DNA of 64,000 nucleotides, taken from the NCBI RefSeq assembly GCF_023149135.1, contig NZ_JAIWJX010000002.1, positions 1,364,001 through 1,428,000 of the forward strand, given 5' to 3'. Below, one piece after another: positions 42,005 through 51,223 of this stretch; position 1 is the stretch's first letter; the number at the start of each line of letters is the position of its first letter. The position numbers and the translations under genes were made by a program. This stretch comes from Fictibacillus marinisediminis (GTDB taxonomy: Bacteria > Bacillota > Bacilli > Bacillales > Fictibacillaceae). The notes below the pieces were generated by a model. It saw only the letters and a program-made list of their open reading frames with translations. It did no database searches and was not told where the DNA came from.

Positions 42005-44749
42005 ATGATAGGGAGAAACAGATTTGGAATCCGCGCTAAAATTTTTGCCGGATATCTAGTGATTATTCTTTGTCTGATCGTTTCAATATTAGCAGTAAAT
42101 AATCAGATTGCCTCTATGCAAAAAGAGCGGAATTTTATTATTAACCATGACATAGAAGTTCATTCGCTGACCAACGAGATTGAAAAGCAGGTTCTCGATA
42201 TGGAAAACGGGCAGCGCGGCTTTATTATTACCGGGGATGAGAGCCATCTTAAATCCTTTAATCTGGCAGTGACCAGTTGGGAAAACGATTATAAAAAGCT
42301 CTATGGGCTGATTGCCGATAATCCAACACAGCAAAATAGGCTCGAGGAAATTAATAAATCCATTCACAATTGGCTTCAGACAACAGGAAATCCGTCCATT
42401 CAGCTGAAGAAGGAAAACAAGGAGGGAGAAGTTCTCTCTCTTATTAAAAAAGATGTAGGCAGTCAAAGTGTGGAACAGATCCGCAGCCAGTTTGACACGT
42501 TCAGAACCACTGAAAAAGGCTTGACGAAAGAACGGGCGGACAGGCTTGACGAGCAGAACAAATTCCTGAAAACAGGGCTCTTTTCTTTATTGGTTATTGT
42601 TGTGGCTGTTTCATCACTTATTGCGTCTTTTGTTTCAGGCTCGATCATTAATACCATTAAGGCTGTTGTAAGTTCCATTACGGCTATGTCATCTAACGGT
42701 GACGTTACCCAGCGCATACATGTAAAAACGAAAGATGAAATCAAAGACCTGGCTGAAGCGACCAATGAACTGCTTGATAAAGTCGAGCAGAGGGAATGGC
42801 TGCAGTCCAGCACGAATCAGGTAGTCGAAAGATATCAGGGAACATCTACGATTAAAGTGCTGGGAGAGAAATTTGTTACAGGTGTTGCCCACTTAACGCA
42901 GGCTTCCATGGGTGCTCTCTATATCCGGGAAGGAAGCGGAGAACAATCCCGATACGTAAAAAAAGGTTCGTTTTCAGAGCCGATCGGAGAAGCAGGGCGA
43001 GAGGCGTTTAAACAGGGGGAAGGCCTTATCGGGCAATGTGTGTCTGAGAAACGCATCCTTGTGGTGGACAGGCTGCCGGCAGATTATCAAGTCATTGGCA
43101 CAGGGCTTGGAGAAGTTCGTCCTAAGAGCTTGCTGATCGCCCCTGTTCTGAATGAGCAGGAAGTGATCGCAGTTTTGGAACTTGCTTCACTTGACACATT
43201 TACAGAACAGCACATTGAGCTGATCGAAAACGCAACAAAAACTTTTGGCCTGACCATCGACAGTGTGATTGGCAGAATGGAAATTGTCCGCCTGCTGAAA
43301 GAATCTCAGGCGATGACAGAAGAACTTCAAGCACAATCCGAAGAGCTTCAGACACAATCCGAAGAACTGCAGATGCAATCTGAAGAACTGCGCATGATTA
43401 ATGAGCAGCTTGAACAGCGTTCCATTGAAGCAGAAGGAAAATCGGCAGAACTTCAGAACGCAAAAGTACAGCTTGAAGAAAAAGCCAAGGAGCTGACATT
43501 AAGCTCCAGGTACAAGTCTGAATTTCTTGCCAATATGTCACATGAGCTGAGAACACCGCTTAACAGTATCCTGATCCTTTCTGAGATGCTTGCTGAGAAT
43601 TCTTCGAATAGCCTTTCTTCTGAAGATGAGGAGTTTGCGAGGGTGATTCACTCCTCTGGACAAGACCTGCTTAACCTGATTAACGATATTCTGGATCTTT
43701 CAAAAGTCGAAGCTGGTAAACTTGAAATGCATTTCAGCGAGATGAACATGAGTGAGCTTCCTGGGCAGTTTGAGCGGAATTTCGGACACATCGCCGATCA
43801 AAAGAACCTTGAGTTTGAAATCATAAAAGAGAAAGATGTACCAGATATCTTCTATACGGATGAGAAGAGGTTCCAGCAAATTATTAAAAATCTTCTATCC
43901 AATGCCTTTAAGTTTACCGAAGAAGGCAAGGTTTCTCTGCATATCGAAAAAGAACCTGTTTTTGACCTTCAGAACGGTGCAGACCACTTGCTTAAAATTA
44001 CGGTTAAAGATACGGGAATCGGAATATCCAAGAACAAACATGATTTAATTTTTGAAGCATTCCAGCAGGGAGATGGAGCAACTGTCCGTAAATATGGCGG
44101 TACAGGCCTGGGCCTATCCATATCTCTTGAATTTGTAAAACTGCTGGGGGGGCGGCTTGAGCTCGAAAGTGAAGAAGGGAAAGGAAGTACATTTACCTTG
44201 TATATTCCGAGCCTCCCTAACGGACTTGCTCCGGTTCAAGAGCTGAATGAAGCAGTGAGCGAGGTTGCTGCTGCCATTTCTCCTGAAGTTCAGGAAGAAA
44301 ACAAAGTACTTGAGGAACTTAATAAGAACGATCGGCCGGCTGCAGAACAGGCTCCAGCTGATATCAGCTCCTTTAAAGGAAAAACAGTATTGATAGTTGA
44401 TGATGATCACCGTAATATTTTTGCTTTAAAAACAGCACTGGAAAACGAAAAAATGAAGGTTATTACGGCTTCTAACGGAACAGAATGTCTGGAAATGCTG
44501 GAAAGGGAGCAGAACATTGATATGATCCTGATGGATATCATGATGCCGGTTATGGATGGATATGAAACCATGAGAAGGATCCGGGAGAACGAAGAAAACT
44601 CCGGTGTCCCTATTATCGCTCTGACTGCAAAAGCGATGAAGAATGACCGTGAGAAATGTTTGGAAGCCGGAGCATCGGATTATATCAGCAAGCCTTTGAG
44701 GATTGAACAGCTCTTTTCGGTCATGAGGGTATGGATTACAAACAAGTAA
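42005..44749 (+). CDS. rsbK: hybrid sensor histidine kinase RsbK (CHASE3-HAMP-GAF-HisKA-HATPase-REC)
   Basis: 914 residues. Helix 1 about 14-34; CHASE3 sensor about 40-185 (LDMENGQRGFIITGDESHLK); helix 2 about 192-215; HAMP about 216-268; GAF about 280-420; a coiled coil with repeated QSEEL units (about 435-500); phospho-His box FLANMSHELRTPLNSILILS; ATPase boxes DTGIGISKNKHDLIFEAFQQ and GGTGLGLSIS; C-terminal receiver (about 800-912) with ILMDIMMPVMDGYETMRRI. With a CheR-type methyltransferase and a receiver-PP2C phosphatase next door this matches the RsbK-RsbM-RsbY set that activates SigB in the B. cereus group. Ribosome site is moderate. Confidence 0.85.
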   Translation: MIGRNRFGIRAKIFAGYLVIILCLIVSILAVNNQIASMQKERNFIINHDIEVHSLTNEIEKQVLDMENGQRGFIITGDESHLKSFNLAVTSWENDYKKLYGLIADNPTQQNRLEEINKSIHNWLQTTGNPSIQLKKENKEGEVLSLIKKDVGSQSVEQIRSQFDTFRTTEKGLTKERADRLDEQNKFLKTGLFSLLVIVVAVSSLIASFVSGSIINTIKAVVSSITAMSSNGDVTQRIHVKTKDEIKDLAEATNELLDKVEQREWLQSSTNQVVERYQGTSTIKVLGEKFVTGVAHLTQASMGALYIREGSGEQSRYVKKGSFSEPIGEAGREAFKQGEGLIGQCVSEKRILVVDRLPADYQVIGTGLGEVRPKSLLIAPVLNEQEVIAVLELASLDTFTEQHIELIENATKTFGLTIDSVIGRMEIVRLLKESQAMTEELQAQSEELQTQSEELQMQSEELRMINEQLEQRSIEAEGKSAELQNAKVQLEEKAKELTLSSRYKSEFLANMSHELRTPLNSILILSEMLAENSSNSLSSEDEEFARVIHSSGQDLLNLINDILDLSKVEAGKLEMHFSEMNMSELPGQFERNFGHIADQKNLEFEIIKEKDVPDIFYTDEKRFQQIIKNLLSNAFKFTEEGKVSLHIEKEPVFDLQNGADHLLKITVKDTGIGISKNKHDLIFEAFQQGDGATVRKYGGTGLGLSISLEFVKLLGGRLELESEEGKGSTFTLYIPSLPNGLAPVQELNEAVSEVAAAISPEVQEENKVLEELNKNDRPAAEQAPADISSFKGKTVLIVDDDHRNIFALKTALENEKMKVITASNGTECLEMLEREQNIDMILMDIMMPVMDGYETMRRIRENEENSGVPIIALTAKAMKNDREKCLEAGASDYISKPLRIEQLFSVMRVWITNK

Positions 44750-44761
44750 GGACGAACATAG

Positions 44762-45622
44762 ATGATGAATGATCAAATTATTGCAAGTGAAGATGAAATT
44801 GAACTTGGATTCGTTGAAAACCTGGAGGCCGATCTCCTTTTAGAAGCGATCTATCGGCATTCCGGTTTTGATTTCAGAAAATATATGAGATCGTCTATTA
44901 TCCGCCGGATCAAGAACCGAATGCGTATGGAACGAATACCAACGATAACGAGACTGCTCGAGAAAGTTATCCATGAAAAGGGTTTTCTCGAAAAATTGCT
45001 CAACGATTTTTCAATCAATGTGACTGAAATGTTCCGTGATCCCGAATTTTTCAAGGCCTTCCGGCAACGTGTGGTCCCTGAGTTAAGGAAACTTCCCGAG
45101 ATTCGCATATGGCATGCGGGCTGTGCTACGGGTGAAGAAGTCTATTCGATGGCGATATTGCTTGAGGAAGAGGGCTTGGCTGATAAAACCACAATCTATG
45201 CTACAGATATGAATGAAAAAGTATTGGAGAAGGCAAAGCAGGGAACATTTTCTCTGCTAAAGATGCAAACCTATACAAAGAACTACATGCAGGCAGGTGG
45301 AAAAGAGGCATTTTCAGAGTATTATGCGGCCGATGAGCATTTTGCCTATTTCCATCCTTCCCTTTTACGCAATATTATTTTTGCTCAGCATAATCTCGTC
45401 ACCGATTCTTCCTTTAATGAGTTTCATGTCATTATTTGCCGTAATGTATTGATTTATTTTACAAGTGAACTTCAAAATCAGGTGCAAGGATTGTTCTATG
45501 AGAGTCTATGTCCAAGTGGATTCCTTGGACTCGGCAACAAAGAATCACTTCGCTTTTCCGAAAAGACTCCATACTATACTGAGTTTGATGCAGCTGAAAA
45601 AATATATAGAAAACAAGATTAA
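44762..45622 (+). CDS. rsbM: CheR-type protein methyltransferase RsbM
   Basis: 286 residues. N-terminal CheR helical part (FDFRKYMRSSIIRRIKNRMR), SAM-binding IRIWHAGCATGEEVYSMAIL, and HVIICRNVLIYF. In the B. cereus group RsbM methylates RsbK and damps SigB activation. There are no chemotaxis genes nearby, and the gene begins 12 nt after rsbK, supporting the RsbM role over chemotaxis CheR. A terminator follows. Confidence 0.85.
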   Translation: MMNDQIIASEDEIELGFVENLEADLLLEAIYRHSGFDFRKYMRSSIIRRIKNRMRMERIPTITRLLEKVIHEKGFLEKLLNDFSINVTEMFRDPEFFKAFRQRVVPELRKLPEIRIWHAGCATGEEVYSMAILLEEEGLADKTTIYATDMNEKVLEKAKQGTFSLLKMQTYTKNYMQAGGKEAFSEYYAADEHFAYFHPSLLRNIIFAQHNLVTDSSFNEFHVIICRNVLIYFTSELQNQVQGLFYESLCPSGFLGLGNKESLRFSEKTPYYTEFDAAEKIYRKQD

Positions 45623-45660
45623 AAAAGACGGGCGAATTGATCGCCCGTCTTTAGCTTTTT
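45621..45660. terminator. bidirectional terminator between rsbM and rsbY
   Basis: AAAGACGGGCGA and TCGCCCGTCTTT perfect stem, A/T runs on both sides. Confidence 0.9.
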
Positions 45661-45669
45661 ATTGAAATG

Positions 45670-46830
45670 TTAAATGACAGAAGGAACTTTACTGGCTGTT
45701 GCCTGAATCATTAGAATGCACATGTCGTCCTGCTGGTTCACCAGCTCTTCTTCAGGTATGACCATATGAATGGGGGACGTGATCGTTTGGTTCCATTTCT
45801 GGGTAGCGATAAACTGCAGTTTATCGAGTAAGAGATTCTCATCCTTGTTCGCTTCAATGACACCGTCGGTAAAAAGAAGAAGCTGGATATCCTTTTCAAA
45901 ATGGATCGTTGATTTTTCCACTTCCATTTGATCAAAGAAACCTACGGCACAGCTGCCGCGTTCAAGCAGGCATTGCTCAGCGCCATCAATGAGTACAAAT
46001 CCAGGAGGATGTCCTGCATTCACATATTCTACGGTTTTGCTCTTTGTATCAATGACCAAATAAATGCACGTAAAATAGTAATTATAGAAGTTCTTTTGAT
46101 TATAAAGCAGCGCCATATAGCGATTCAGCTCTTTAATTACCAGTTCCGGATCTTCAAGCATCTTGATGGCATCTCTCATTACAGAGGAAATGTACATGCA
46201 TACAAGTGAGGAGGAAATCCCATGCCCCATCATATCCAGCAGGATGACACCATACCGGTGCTCATTAAAGCGATGCCAGTAGTACATGTCACCCGCAAGC
46301 TTAAATGAGGGAAGATGGGAGACATTAATCTGGATATTTTCTTGCTGAAGCGGAGGATTTAACAGACTTCGCTGAACCTGCATGGCAAGGTCGAGCTCAT
46401 CCCTGATCTTCTTTTCCTGCTCGATATGCCAGTCTTTTTCATACTTCAACCTTAGCGCCACCCGTATACGGGCTAGCAGTTCTACTTTATTGATCGGTTT
46501 TGTGATATAGTCCATTCCGCCCACATCAAGCGCTTCGGCAAGTTTGTTTGTATCTTCGAGGGCGGTGATGAAAATGATGGGAATATCTTTTAGCCTTTCA
46601 ATCTCTTGAATACGTCTACAGGCCTCAATTCCGTCGATCTCGGGCATCATGATGTCCAATAGAATCAAGTCTACATCACTTTTTTTCGGCTGGGGGTTCC
46701 CCATTTCAAGGTAATCAAACAATTGGCTGGCGGATGAAAGCGAGACCGTATTCTCATAACCGGCCCCTTTTAATATTTTTTCTATAACATATAGATTTAC
46801 GGAATTATCATCTACCATAAGAATAGACAT
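45670..46830 (-). CDS. rsbY: receiver-domain PP2C phosphatase RsbY (RsbP-like)
   Basis: 386 residues. Receiver about 1-125: MVDDNSVN, phospho-site DLILLDIMMPEIDGIEACRR and DYITKPINKVE. After a linker helix, a SpoIIE/RsbU-type PP2C domain about 150-380: HLPSFKLAGDMYYW, VILLDMMGHGISSSLVCMYI, YVNAGHPPGFVLIDG, LLLFTDGVIEA. The kinase RsbK phosphorylates the receiver; the phosphatase then dephosphorylates the anti-anti-sigma factor RsbV, freeing SigB. It converges on rsbK-rsbM. The rsbV-rsbW-sigB genes are not in this window. Confidence 0.87.
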   Translation of the reverse strand: MSILMVDDNSVNLYVIEKILKGAGYENTVSLSSASQLFDYLEMGNPQPKKSDVDLILLDIMMPEIDGIEACRRIQEIERLKDIPIIFITALEDTNKLAEALDVGGMDYITKPINKVELLARIRVALRLKYEKDWHIEQEKKIRDELDLAMQVQRSLLNPPLQQENIQINVSHLPSFKLAGDMYYWHRFNEHRYGVILLDMMGHGISSSLVCMYISSVMRDAIKMLEDPELVIKELNRYMALLYNQKNFYNYYFTCIYLVIDTKSKTVEYVNAGHPPGFVLIDGAEQCLLERGSCAVGFFDQMEVEKSTIHFEKDIQLLLFTDGVIEANKDENLLLDKLQFIATQKWNQTITSPIHMVIPEEELVNQQDDMCILMIQATASKVPSVI

Positions 46831-47032
46831 GTCTTCTTTTCTCCTTCAACATTTTCTATTATTAACAGAATAAACTGTGAATATGTAAAAATATACTATT
46901 CTATCATTATACTGAAAATCAGGGAAGAAGGTATAATTAATTCTTTTTATATGTCTTTCAGGGCAGATTAAGTGAGTGAATGGTCTAGGATGGTTACAAT
47001 AAGAGTGGAGAACAAGATAAGGAGCTGATCAT

Positions 47033-47479
47033 ATGGCTGAACATAGCTTTCATTTAAATGCCAACTGGCCTGGTTTGCGAAATGATGTAGGTGAAATTGA
47101 AACCGGCAACCTGAAAATGAAAATCTCGATTCCTCCTGAAATGGATGGGCCAGGGGTGGGTACCAATCCTGATGAAATGCTGCTTGGTGCAGCAGCAACC
47201 TGTTATATTATTACTCTTGCTGCCATGATGGAGAGAAGCAGCCTGGATAAAGAAAACCTTACGATGGATTCAGTTGGGGTCGTGGATGTAACAAAAGGTG
47301 TGATCACGTATAAGAAGATCATACATCGCCCTGTTATTGTTTTAAAAGCTGAGGCGACACAGGCAGATCAGCAGCTCGCCAAAAGGCTGGCTGAAAAAGC
47401 AGAAACCTCATGCATGATCACAAGAGCCATACAAGGAAATGTCGAAGTGGAGCTCGATGCAACCATAACAACAGCATAA
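47033..47479 (+). CDS. OsmC family peroxiredoxin (SACOL1771-type)
   Basis: 148 residues. Two conserved cysteines sit in LLGAAATCYIITLAAMMERS and AEKAETSCMITRAIQGN, the OsmC/Ohr reactive pair. N-terminal FHLNANWPGLRNDVGEIETG is typical of the SACOL1771 subgroup. It should reduce organic hydroperoxides with thiols. AAGGAG precedes the ATG. Being beside the general-stress input genes it may be a SigB target, but no clear SigB promoter was found. Confidence 0.88.
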   Translation: MAEHSFHLNANWPGLRNDVGEIETGNLKMKISIPPEMDGPGVGTNPDEMLLGAAATCYIITLAAMMERSSLDKENLTMDSVGVVDVTKGVITYKKIIHRPVIVLKAEATQADQQLAKRLAEKAETSCMITRAIQGNVEVELDATITTA

Positions 47480-47482
47480 AAC

Positions 47483-47520
47483 AAAAAACCAGCATGTGAA
47501 AATCTTCATGCTGGTTTTTT
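47483..47520. terminator. terminator after osmC-like gene
   Basis: AAAAAACCAGCATG and CATGCTGGTTTTTT pair around a 10-nt loop. Confidence 0.9.
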
Positions 47521-47579
47521 ATTCTGCTCTATCCAGTATCCACCCGCCACTTTATCTCCAAAGATAAAGACGTTCACTC

Positions 47580-47651
47580 TTAGGCTGAAAACAGTAGGAT
47601 CAGTACAAGTGAGAGTATGAGATAAAGGATTTTATTCAAGAACACACCCAT
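47580..47651 (-). CDS. possible 23-residue hydrophobic peptide
   Basis: ATG 47651 to TAA 47580-47582 encodes MGVFLNKILYLILSLVLILL plus FSA, a single hydrophobic segment with one Lys. It starts 5 nt after the stop of the RimJ-like gene on the same strand (AAGG close to the ATG), and a perfect CTTTATCT/AGATAAAG hairpin lies 10-30 nt after its stop. The size and character recall small membrane peptides or type I toxins; no antisense RNA was identified. Could be chance. Confidence 0.35.
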   Translation of the reverse strand: MGVFLNKILYLILSLVLILLFSA

Positions 47652-47655
47652 AACC

Positions 47656-48204
47656 TTATGGCATACCCGTCCATTCATGCTCCAAAATACTGAAGAGCAG
47701 CGAGTTCCGCCATCCACTTCCTATCTTTAGATCTTCTCTCAGAACACCTTCTTTTATCATTCCTAATTTTTCGAGAACTCTTGCTGACCCCTCATTGTCA
47801 GGGTGGCACGTTGCATAGATTCGATGAAGACGCAGCACGGTATAACCCAAGTGGAGTAGAAGTCCGCCCGCCTCAGTTGCATAGCCTCGGCCCCAATAAT
47901 CTGGATGGATGACATAGCCGATCTCTCCGATTTTGTTAGTGAAATCCCTGATGTTCAGTTCTGCCACTCCGATCAGTTTTTCATCTTTTTCTTCAATGAT
48001 CGCAAAAGCATAGCGAGACCTGGGATTATGCTTTGTATCTTTTATAACCTGGCCCATGAATTCCAGCGTATCTTCCTCGGCATTTGGGCCCCACGGCTGA
48101 AAGCGGCATGTGATCTCCTGAGAAGCGTACGCATGTACATCCTTCCAGTCGGTTATTCGTAATTCTCGTAATCGGATTCTCTTTTGTGTCTGTTTCTCTG
48201 CCAT
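47656..48204 (-). CDS. GNAT family N-acetyltransferase (RimJ/RimL-like)
   Basis: 182 residues. RIRLRELRITDWKDVHAYAS opens the fold; GEIGYVIHPDYWGRGYATEA binds acetyl-CoA, and ATCHPDNEGSARVLEKLGMI is the typical RimJ/RimL motif. ATG 48204 is chosen because TTGGAGGAAC, which the longer frame would translate, is clearly its ribosome site. Could acetylate a ribosomal protein N-terminus or another amine. Confidence 0.87.
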   Translation of the reverse strand: MAEKQTQKRIRLRELRITDWKDVHAYASQEITCRFQPWGPNAEEDTLEFMGQVIKDTKHNPRSRYAFAIIEEKDEKLIGVAELNIRDFTNKIGEIGYVIHPDYWGRGYATEAGGLLLHLGYTVLRLHRIYATCHPDNEGSARVLEKLGMIKEGVLREDLKIGSGWRNSLLFSILEHEWTGMP

Positions 48205-48364
48205 GAGTTGTTCCTCCAAGCTGAAGTGTCCTTTTTTAGATGTATTCTTCTTTCCGAAGAAATTTTCCTTGTTTTAAGAAGAAAGTGCAGGGTTGCAGGA
48301 AGATCTCATTGTCATATCGAAGGACTACTATGAAAATAAACCATGATAAAAGGAGATTTAATAT

Positions 48365-48904
48365 ATGGAAAATCAAGCATCAAAATGGATGGACTATCAT
48401 CTCTGGGCCAACAAGAAATGGTTTGAACATTTAAAGAAGCTGCCAGAAGAACGGATGAAGCAAGAAATAAAAAGTGTGTTTCCAAGCTTGATGGATACAT
48501 TGGTTCACATGCTGAAAACGGATCTGATCTGGCTATGGACGATTTCTGGAAGAACATACGAAGAAACGATCCACTCGCTGAATGAATGGAATGAGAGGCT
48601 GGAAGGCGTATCATTGATTGAAATTGAGAAATTATTTATGGAAGTATCCAGCAGCTATAAGCTGTATTTAAACGGGATAGAAGATCCACTTCAGGTGATC
48701 ACGATTTCGCATCCGAAATTCGGGGAAGCTAAGGCGCCGCTGCAGGATTTTATTCTGCATGTTGTCAATCATGGAACCTACCATAGAGGAAATCTTACCG
48801 CCATGCTCAGACAGATGGACGGGGCAGGTGTGTCTACCGATTACATTTTTTATTTGTATGAAGAGCAGAACCTTTTTGCACAGAGCGGGGAGACGAGTCT
48901 GTAA
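48365..48904 (+). CDS. DinB family protein
   Basis: 179 residues, four-helix bundle. WMDYHLWANKKWFEHLKKLP is the classic N-terminus; the metal-binding histidines are in LMDTLVHMLKTDLIWLW and HVVNHGTYHRGNLTAMLRQM. Distinct from the DinB-like gene at 6472. Role unknown, possibly thiol-dependent detoxification. AAAAGGAG precedes the start. Confidence 0.88.
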   Translation: MENQASKWMDYHLWANKKWFEHLKKLPEERMKQEIKSVFPSLMDTLVHMLKTDLIWLWTISGRTYEETIHSLNEWNERLEGVSLIEIEKLFMEVSSSYKLYLNGIEDPLQVITISHPKFGEAKAPLQDFILHVVNHGTYHRGNLTAMLRQMDGAGVSTDYIFYLYEEQNLFAQSGETSL

Positions 48905-49017
48905 GAACATTTTATTCATGAAAATAAAATGGTATAATTAAAAAGAGTACAAATGTTCGAATCTATGGATTAAATGAAGCATAATGACGAATATATGTAT
49001 GCTTCAAGGAGTGAACC

Positions 49018-51168
49018 ATGAAACTTATTATCGCTGAAAAACCATCACAGGCCCAAGCTCTTGCAGGGCCTTTTTCTAAGGTTAAGAAACTAAAAGGATA
49101 TTATGAGATTCCTCCTCAGGAATTTTTTCCTGAAGGAGCCTATTTAACATGGTGTGTCGGCCACCTTCTGGAACTTGTTCCGCCAAAGGACTATAAACCG
49201 GAATGGGAAAAATGGAAACTTGAAACGCTGCCGATGATGCCGGACCGTTTCAGGTATAAAGTTTCTCCCTCTAAATGGGATCAATTTCAAACGATTAAAA
49301 AGCTGGCTTTTGAACCCGGAGTCACTGAAATCATCGGTGCGACCGATGCGGGTCGTGAAGGAGAACTTATCTATAAATCTCTTCTCCTCAATATGAACTG
49401 CAGAAAACCGGTAAAGCGCTTATGGATCTCATCATTAACAAAAAAAGCAGTCTTGGATGGATTCAAAAACCTGAAAGAAGGCCAGGAAACGCTCCCCGTC
49501 TTTTTTGAAGCCTATTCCAGAGCCTGTGCCGACTGGCTTGTCGGGTTGAATACGACGAGAGCATACACACTTTTAATGCAGAAAAAAGGAATTAGAGAGA
49601 CATTTCCGACAGGAAGAGTCATGACTCCGACAGTCGCGCTAGTTGTTAAACGCGAACATGAGATCGAGAAGTTTAAGCCGGAACCTTTTTTTGAAGTGAT
49701 CGGTTCATTTGATGTGAATGGAAAGAAGTACAGCGGAAAATGGCATGATAAAAGCAGCAGCCGCCTCAAAACGAAAGATCTGGCAGAGGAGATCAAAAGG
49801 CGGACTGAAAATCAGTTTAGTTCCGTGAACAGCATAAAAAAGGAGAGAAAAGAATACCATCCGCCGATGCTGTTTAATCTTTCTGCTCTCCAAGCTAAAG
49901 CGAATCAAGTGTATAAGTACTCCCCGGAAAGAACACTGAACATTACAAGCGATCTCTATTTAAAAAAAGTGGTCAGTTATCCAAGATCGGATAGCCCGTA
50001 TATCACTGAAGAAGAGGCGAAAATGATGCCAGGCATATTGAAGCAGCTGGGTGACCTTGAGGAATATAAACATCTCCTTCCTTCACCGAAGCGATCTCTC
50101 ATAGGGAATCCGCGTTTTGTAAATGCTGCGAAAGTATCTGACCACTATGCCATCATTCCAACAGAAAACGTCGCTAATCCTGCAAAGTTAAGCCGAGATG
50201 AGCGGAACATATACGATCTGATTGTGAGGAGCGTGATTGCTGCCCACTATGATAAGGCGATTATGGATACCACTACAATCGTTACAAAAGTAAATGAGCG
50301 GGATGAATTCATTTCAAAAGGAAAAGTCATCATACAGGAAGGATGGCGCAAGGTCCTTTTTGAAAACAAAAAGAAAGAAGCTAAAAAAGAGGACGATGAA
50401 AACACCCTTCTTCCGGATCTAACTGAAGCCGACAAAGGAAGAGTGGAGAACGTTGCGATCCGGGAAGGAAAAACACAGCCGCCTAAACGATACACGCTCG
50501 GAAGTCTCGTCACCCTCATGAAAACAGCCGGCAAAACGATTGAGGATGAAGAGCTGAGCAAGGTGCTCGAACAAGTTCAAGGTCTTGGCACTGAGGCGAC
50601 ACGAAGCAGCATCATAAAAAAAATTGAAGAGCTGGATTATATCAGAGTAGAAAAAAACCAAGTATTTGCGACCGAAAAAGCGAAGGGATTAATTGCCGCG
50701 ATCGGTGAAGAATCCATTTTGACATCTGCAGAAACAACTGCGGTTTGGGAGCAGCGGCTCCGTGAGATTGGAAGAGGAAAAGCAGATGCGAAACAGTTTA
50801 TGGAGCTGACCCGCAAAATGACAGAAAAAGTGATCAGCGATGCCATTGCCGGTGCTGCAAGCTGGAAGGTAGAGAATATTCCGTTGTCTAAAACAGCAGA
50901 ACCCATCGGCAAATGTCCGTACTGCGGAAAAGAAATCATCTATATTAAGCGCAATGACTTCTATGGATGCAGCGGCTATAAAGAAGGGTGCAAGTTTTCC
51001 ATTTCCGGCAAGATCGCACGGAAAAAGCTATCGGCAGCTCAGGTGAAACGCCTGTTGGAAAAGGGTGAAACCACCAAGTTAAAAGGGTTTAAAAGCAAGC
51101 AGGGCAAACCGTTTGCGGCCGCCCTTACCCTCAATAAAGAGACCGGGAAAATTGAATTCAAAATGTAA
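49018..51168 (+). CDS. topB: DNA topoisomerase III
   Basis: 716 residues, type IA topoisomerase. Toprim domain LIIAEKPSQAQALAGPFSKV and GATDAGREGELIYKSLL; active-site tyrosine in KKVVSYPRSDSPYITEEEA; C-terminal zinc-finger-like CPYCGKEIIYIKRNDFYGC. It relaxes negative supercoils and unlinks DNA by single-strand passage. CAAGGAGTG precedes the ATG. Full length. A bidirectional terminator separates it from kimA. Confidence 0.96.
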   Translation: MKLIIAEKPSQAQALAGPFSKVKKLKGYYEIPPQEFFPEGAYLTWCVGHLLELVPPKDYKPEWEKWKLETLPMMPDRFRYKVSPSKWDQFQTIKKLAFEPGVTEIIGATDAGREGELIYKSLLLNMNCRKPVKRLWISSLTKKAVLDGFKNLKEGQETLPVFFEAYSRACADWLVGLNTTRAYTLLMQKKGIRETFPTGRVMTPTVALVVKREHEIEKFKPEPFFEVIGSFDVNGKKYSGKWHDKSSSRLKTKDLAEEIKRRTENQFSSVNSIKKERKEYHPPMLFNLSALQAKANQVYKYSPERTLNITSDLYLKKVVSYPRSDSPYITEEEAKMMPGILKQLGDLEEYKHLLPSPKRSLIGNPRFVNAAKVSDHYAIIPTENVANPAKLSRDERNIYDLIVRSVIAAHYDKAIMDTTTIVTKVNERDEFISKGKVIIQEGWRKVLFENKKKEAKKEDDENTLLPDLTEADKGRVENVAIREGKTQPPKRYTLGSLVTLMKTAGKTIEDEELSKVLEQVQGLGTEATRSSIIKKIEELDYIRVEKNQVFATEKAKGLIAAIGEESILTSAETTAVWEQRLREIGRGKADAKQFMELTRKMTEKVISDAIAGAASWKVENIPLSKTAEPIGKCPYCGKEIIYIKRNDFYGCSGYKEGCKFSISGKIARKKLSAAQVKRLLEKGETTKLKGFKSKQGKPFAAALTLNKETGKIEFKM

Positions 51169-51182
51169 AACATTGATAACAT

Positions 51183-51223
51183 AAAAAAAGGATGCCCAGA
51201 CAGAAAGCCGGCCATCCTTTTTC
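51183..51223. terminator. bidirectional terminator between topB and kimA
   Basis: AAAAAAAGGATG and CATCCTTTTT arms with GCC/GGC pairing inside the loop. Confidence 0.8.

Noticed and set aside
46831..47032. SigB promoter upstream of rsbY or the OsmC gene
   Set aside because: GTTT-like -35 elements occur but no GGGTAT-type -10 at correct spacing.
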